Assembly: GCA_949358305.1 (NCBI GenBank)
Contig: OX442316.1
Coordinates: 248,001-312,000, forward strand
Direction: 5' to 3'
DNA length: 64,000 nucleotides
Source of the DNA: Strigamia acuminata
Lineage: Eukaryota > Arthropoda > Chilopoda > Geophilomorpha > Linotaeniidae
Part shown: piece after piece, positions 57,771-64,000 of the stretch
How the letters are laid out: each line of letters starts with the position of its first letter
Position numbering within the stretch: position 1 is the first letter of the stretch
The notes under the pieces: generated by a model
The model's input: the letters and a program-made list of their open reading frames with translations, nothing else
Database searches by the model: none
Told to the model about the DNA's origin: nothing
Translations under genes and position numbers: made by a program

Positions 57771-58099
57771 TCTCTGAATGTTCAGAAATAGTGTTTAAAC
57801 CTTAGTAGAAGGCTCTAATGTAAGTTTTAGAAACATCCAACCAATGATTTGGGAGAATAGACTTTTGATCTCATCACAGTTGACTTAGCACAAACACCAC
57901 AAGACCAATGTCTCTGAATGTTCAGAAATAGTGTTTAAACCTTAGTAGAAGGCTCCAATGTAAGTTTTAGAAACATCCAACCAATGATTTGGGAGAATAG
58001 ACTTTTGATCTCATCACAGTTGACTTAGCACAAACACCACAAGACCAATGTCTCTGAATGTTCAGAAATAGTGTTTAAACCTTAGTAGAAGGCTCCAAT

Positions 58100-59000
58100 G
58101 TAAGTTTTAGAAACATTCAACCGATGATTTGGGAGAATAGACTTTTGATCTCATCACAGTTGACTTAGCACAAACACCACAAGACCAATGTCTCTGAATG
58201 TTCAGAAATAGTGTTTAAAACTTAGTAGAAGGCTCCAATGTAAGTTTTAGAAACATCCAACCAATGATTTGGGAGAATAGACTTTTGATCTCATCACTGT
58301 TGACTTAGCACAAACACCACAAGACCAATGTCTCTGAACGTTCAGAAATAGTGTTTAAACCTTAGTAGAAGCCTTCAATATAAGTTTTAGCAACACCCAA
58401 GCATTAAATTTTGAAAAAAAAATTTTGAGCTCATTTCACATCGCAGTTGACTTAGCACAAACACCACAAGACCAATGTCTCTGAATGTTCAGAAATAGTG
58501 TTTAAACCTTAGTAGAAAGCTCCAATGTAAGTTTTAGAAACATCCAACCGATGATTTGGGCGAATAGACTTTTGATCTCATCACAGTTGACTTAGCACAA
58601 ACACCACAAGACCAATGTCTCTGAATGTTCAGAAATAGTGTTTAAACCTTAGTAGAAGGCTCCAATGTAAGTTTTAGAAACATTCAACCGATGATTTGGG
58701 AGAATAGACTTTTGATCTCATCACAGTTGACTTAGCACAAACACCACAAGACCAATGTCTCTGAATGTTCAGAAATAGTGTTTAAAACTTAGTAGAAGGC
58801 TCCAATGTAAGTTTTAGAAACATCCAACCAATGATTTGGGAGAATAGACTTTTGATCTCATCACAGTTGACTTAGCACAAACACCACAAGACCAATGTCT
58901 CTGAACGTTCAGAAATAGTGTTTAAACCTTAGTAGAAGCCTTCAATATAAGTTTTAGCAACACCCAAGCATTAAATTTTGAAAAAAAAATTTTGAGCTCA
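58100..59000 (+). repeat. 567-bp four-monomer higher-order repeat
   Basis: The variant GTGTTTAAAACTTAG occurs at 58211 and 58778, 567 bases apart (three 140-bp plus one 147-bp monomer), and the monomers between repeat in the same order. The same variant appears at about 3183 in the left block. Confidence 0.75.
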
Positions 59001-62000
59001 TTTTACATCGCAGTTGACTTAGCACAAACACCACAAGACCAATGTCTCTGAATGTTCAGAAATAGTGTTTAAACCTTAGTAGAAGGCTCCAATGTAAGTT
59101 TTAGAAACATCCAACCGATGATTTGGGCGAATAGACTTTTGATCTCATCACAGTTGACTTAGCACAAACACCACAAGACCAATGTCTCTGAATGTTCAGA
59201 AATAGTGTTTAAACCTTAGTAGAAGGCTCCAATGTAAGTTTTAGCAACATCCAACCAATGATTTGGGAGAATAGACTTTTGATCTCATCACAGTTGACTT
59301 AGCACAAACACCACAAGACCAATGTCTCTGAATGTTCAGAAATAGTGTTTAAACCTTAGTAGAAGGCTCCAATGTAAGTTTTAGAAACATCCAACCAATG
59401 ATTTGGGAGAATAGACTTTTGATCTCATCACAGTTGACTTAGCACAAACACCACAAGACCAATGTCTCTGAACGTTCAGAAATAGTGTTTAAACTTTAGT
59501 AGAAGCCTTCAATATAAGTTTTAGCAACACCCAAGCATTAAATTTTGAAAAAAAAATTTTGAGCTCATTTCACATCGCAGTTGACTTAGCACAAACACCA
59601 CAAGACCAATGTCTCTGAATGTTCAGAAATAGTGTTTAAACCTTAGTAGAAGGCTCCAATGTAAGTTTTAGAAACATCCAACCAATGATTTGGGAGAATA
59701 GACTTTGATCTCATCACAGTTGACTTAGCACAAACACCACAAGACCAATGTCTCTGAATGTTCAGAAATAGTTTTTAAACCTTAGTAGAAGCCTTCAATG
59801 TAAGTTTTAGCAACATCCAAGCAATGATTTGGGAGAATAGACTTTTGATCTCATCACAGTTGACTTAGCACAAACACCACAACACCAATGTCTCTGAATG
59901 TTCAGAAATAGTGTTTAAACCTTAGTAGAAGGCTCCAATGTAAATTTTAGAAACATCCAACCGATGATTTGGGAGAATCGACTTTTGATCTCATCACAAT
60001 TGACTTAGCACAAACACCACAAGACCAATGTCTCTGAATGTTCAGAAATAGTGTTTAAACCTTAGTAGAAGGCTCCAATGTAAGTTTTAGAAACATCCAA
60101 CCGATGATTTGGTTGAATAGACTTTTGATCTCATCACAGTTGACTTAGCACAAACACCACAAATCCAATGTCTCTGAATGTTCAGAAATAGTGTTTAAAC
60201 CTTAGTAGAAGGCTCCAATGTAAGTTTTAGAAACATCCAACCAATGATTTGGGAGAATAGACTTTTGATCTCATCACAGTTGACTTAGCACAAACACCAC
60301 AAGACCAATGTCTCTGAACGTTCAGAAATAGTGTTTAAACTTTAGTAGAAGCCTTCAATATAAGTTTTAGCAACACCCAAGCATTAAATTTTGAAAAAAA
60401 AATTTTGAGCTCATTTCACATCGCAGTTGACTTAGCACAAACACCACAAGACCAATGTCTCTGAATGTTCAGAAATAGTGTTTAAACCTTAGTAGAAGCC
60501 TTCAATATAAGTTTTAGCAACACCCAAGCAATAAATTTTGAAAAAAAAATTTTGAGCTTATTTCACATCGCAGTTGACTTAGCACAAACACCACAAGACC
60601 AATGTCTCTGAATGTTCAGAAATAGTGTTTAAACCTTAGTAGAAGGCTCCAATGTAAGTTTTAGAAACATTCAACCGATGATTTGGGAGAATAGACTTTT
60701 GATCTCATCACAGTTGACTTAGCACAAACACCACAAGATTAATGTCTCTGAATGTTCAGAAATAGTGTTTAAACCTTAGTAGAAGGCTCCAATGTAAGTT
60801 TTAGAAACATCCAACCAATGATTTGGGAGAATAGACTTTTGATCTCATCACAGTTGACTTAGCACAAACACCACAAGTCCAATGTCTCTGAATGTTTAGA
60901 AATAGTGTTTAAACCTTAGTAGAAGCCTTCAATATAAGTTTTAGCAACACCCAAGCAATAAATTTTGAAAAAAAAATTTTGAGCTGATTTCACATCGCAG
61001 TTGACTTAGCACAAACACCACAAGACCAATGTCTCTGAATGTTCAGAAATAGTGTTTAAACCTTAGTAGAAGGCTCCAATGTAAGTTTTAGAAACATCCA
61101 ACCAATGATTTGAGAGAATAGACTTTTGATCTCATCACAGTTGACTTAGCACAAACACCACAGGTCCAATGTCTCTGAATGTTCAGAAATAGTGTTTAAA
61201 CCTTAGTAGAAGGCTCCAATGTAAGTTTTAGAAACATCCAACCGATGATTTGGGCGAATAGACTTTTGATCTCATCACAGTTGACTTAGCACAAACACCA
61301 CAAGACCAATATCTCTGAATGTTCAGAAATAGTGTTTAAACCTTAGTAGAAGGCTCCAATGTAAGTTTTAGAAACATTCAACCGATGATTTGGGAGAATA
61401 GACTTTTGATCTCATCACAGTTGACTTAGCACAAACACCACAAGACCAATGTCTCTGAATGTTCAGAAATAGTGTTTAAACCTTAGTAGAAGGCTCCAAT
61501 GTAAGTTTTAGAAACATTCAACCGATGATTTGGGAGAATAGACTTTTGATCTCATCACAGTTGACTTAGCACAAACACCACAAAACCAATGTCTCTGAAT
61601 ATTCAGAAATAGTGTTTAAACCTTAGTAGAAGGCTCCAATGTAAGTTTTAGAAACATCCAACCAATGATTTGGGAGAATAGACTTTGATCTCATCACAGT
61701 TGACTTAGCACAAACACCACAAAACCAATGTCTCTGAATATTCAGAAATAGTGTTTAAACCTTAGTAGAAGGCTCCAATGTAAGTTTTAGAAACATCCAA
61801 CCAATGATTTGGGAGAATAGACTTTGATCTCATCACAGTTGACTTAGCACAAACACCACAAAACCAATGTCTCTGAATGTTCAGAAATAGTGTTTAAACC
61901 TTAGTAGAAAGCTCCAATGTAAGTTTTAGAAACATCCAACCAATGATTTGGGAGAATAGACTTTTGATCTCATCACAGTTGACTTAGCACAAACACCACA

Positions 62001-64000
62001 AGACCAATGTCTCTGAATGTTCAGAAATAGTGTTTAAACCTTAGTAGAAGGCTCCAATGTAAGTTTTAGAAACATCCAACCAATGATTTGGGAGAATAGA
62101 CTTTTGATCTCATCACAGTTGACTTAACACAAACACCACAAGACCAATGTCTCTGAACGTTCAGAAATAGTGTTTAAACTTTAGTAGAAGGCTCCAATGT
62201 AAGTTTTAGAAACATCCAACCAATGATTTGGGAGAATAGACTTTTGATCTCATCACAGTTGACTTAGCACAAACACCACAAGTCCAATGTCTCTGAATGT
62301 TTAGAAATAGTGTTTAAACCTTAGTAGAAGCCTTCAATATAAGTTTTAGCAACACCCAAGCAATAAATTTTGAAAAAAAAATTTTGAGCTTATTTCACAT
62401 CGCAGTTGACTTAGCACAAACACCACAAGACCAATGTCTCTGAATGTTCAGAAATAGTGTTTAAACCTTAGTAGAAGGCTCCAATGTAAATTTTAGAAAC
62501 ATCCAACCGATGATTTGGGAGAATCGACTTTTGATCTCATCACAGTTGACTTAGCACAAACACCACAAGACCAATGTCTCTGAATGTTCAGAAATAGTGT
62601 TTAAACCTTAGTAGAAGGCTCCAATGTAAGTTTTAGAAACATCCAACCAATGATTTGGGAGAATAGACTTTGATCTCATCACAGTTGACTTAGCACAAAC
62701 ACCACAAGACCAATGTCTCTGAATGTTCAGAAATAGTTTTTAAACCTTAGTAGAAGCCTTCAATGTAAGTTTTAGCAACATCCAAGCAATGATTTGGGAG
62801 AATAGACTTTTGATCTCATCACAGTTGACTTAGCACAAACACCACAAGACCAATGTCTCTGAATGTTCAGAAATAGTGTTTAAACCTTAGTAGAAGGCTC
62901 TAATGTAAGTTTTAGAAACATCCAACCAATGATTTGGGAGAATAGACTTTTGATCTCATCACAGTTGACTTAGCACAAACACCACAAGACCAATGTCTCT
63001 GAATGTTCAGAAATAGTGTTTAAACCTTAGTAGAAGGCTCCAATGTAAGTTTTAGAAACATCCAACCAATGATTTGGGAGAATAGACTTTGATCTCATCA
63101 CAGTTGACTTAGCACAAACACCACAAGACCAATGTCTCTGAATGTTCAGAAATAGTTTTTAAACCTTAGTAGAAGCCTTCAATGTAAGTTTTAGCAACAT
63201 CCAAGCAATGATTTGGGAGAATAGACTTTTGATCTCATCACAGTTGACTTAGCACAAACACCACAAGACCAATGTCTCTGAATGTTCAGAAATGGTGTTT
63301 AAACCTTAGTAGAAGGCTCCAATGTAAGTTTTAGAAACATCCAACCAATGATTTGGGAGAATAGACTTTTGATCTCATCACAGTTGACTTAGCACAAACA
63401 CCACAAGACCAATGTCTCTGAATGTTCAGAAATAGTTTTTAAACCTTAGTAGAAGCCTTCAATGTAAGTTTTAGCAACATCCAAGCAATGATTTGGGAGA
63501 ATAGACTTTTGATCTCATCACAGTTGACTTAGCACAAACACCACAAGTCCAATGTCTCTGAATGTTTAGAAATAGTGTTTAAACCTTAGTAGAAGCCTTC
63601 AATATAAGTTTTAGCAACACCCAAGCAATAAATTTTGAAAAAAAAATTTTGAGCTTATTTCACATCGCAGTTGACTTAGCACAAACACCACAAGACCAAT
63701 GTCTCTGAATGTTCAGAAATAGTGTTTAAACCTTAGTAGAAGGCTCCAATGTAAATTTTAGAAACATCCAACCGATGATTTGGGAGAATCGACTTTTGAT
63801 CTCATCACAATTGACTTAGCACAAACACCACAAGACCAATGTCTCTGAATGTTCAGAAATAGTGTTTAAACCTTAGTAGAAGGCTCCAATGTAAGTTTTA
63901 GAAACATCCAACCGATGATTTGGGAGAATCGACTTTTGATCTCATCACAATTGACTTAGCACAAACACCACAAGACCAATGTCTCTGAATGTTCAGAAAT

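Larger units (their letters stand above)
52313..64000 (+). repeat. Satellite array, right block
   Basis: About 80 monomers, same family and orientation as the left block, running to the window edge. Both 140 and 147-bp types occur, with 139-bp monomers (ACTTTGATC, for example near 53925, 55590, 59700 and 61680). One short monomer of about 114 bp lies near 54575. Nested periods are present: see the higher-order entries. No ORF or other element is seen in this 11.7 kb. Confidence 0.97.

Overview
The window is eukaryotic, almost certainly invertebrate-animal, repeat DNA: a tandem satellite invaded by BEL/Pao LTR retrotransposons. BEL/Pao elements are known only from metazoans, and their single gag-pol ORF with DUF1759-like gag, zinc knuckles, aspartic protease, RT, RNase H and integrase is plain here. 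I see no host single-copy gene, tRNA, rRNA or CRISPR. The species cannot be named from the sequence; an arthropod or nematode is most likely. The position could be pericentromeric or other heterochromatin.

Layout. (1) 1-4118: satellite with monomers of about 140 bp, plus 147-bp variants carrying an AT-rich insert, partly organised in a 994-bp seven-monomer higher-order repeat. (2) 4119-42211: a 38-kb retrotransposon complex whose outermost ends are BEL LTR ends flanked by one 4-bp target duplication (CAGT). Inside it family 'A' (1512-bp LTRs) is present as several linked, partly inverted and deleted copies that share LTRs. Family 'B' (1567-bp LTRs) is inserted in the integrase region of A, once as a full-length element with an intact 1744-aa gag-pol (19761-29091) and once as a solo LTR at the identical base in another A copy (36917-40041). 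The solo LTR is itself split by a 1555-bp non-coding terminal-inverted-repeat DNA transposon. (3) 42212-46244: satellite again, with a second, inverted copy of the same DNA transposon (43148-44703). (4) 46245-52312: a third LTR element, 'C', with 772-bp LTRs and a 4.5-kb interior without gag-pol, on the minus strand. (5) 52313-64000: satellite with several nested higher-order periods.

How it fits together. B is the only element with a complete-looking replication ORF. A copies have an otherwise intact polyprotein broken by B insertion, a 5-bp deletion, a 637-bp deletion or rearrangement. C looks non-autonomous and could use proteins from relatives. The most interesting signal is an extra reading frame, called ORF0 here. 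It starts in the 3' part of the 5' LTR, runs through the primer-binding region and ends before gag. It is open in B (283 codons) and in C (273 codons, although C has no gag-pol), and in A it is split only at a T-run whose length differs between copies. Shared residues stay in the same frame in all three families. The LTRs also carry a conserved promoter-like block: an RFX X-box, an NRF1-like palindrome, an initiator and a poly(A) signal.

All comparisons were made by eye, so identity statements mean 'differences I noticed', and misassembly of such a repetitive locus cannot be excluded from sequence alone.
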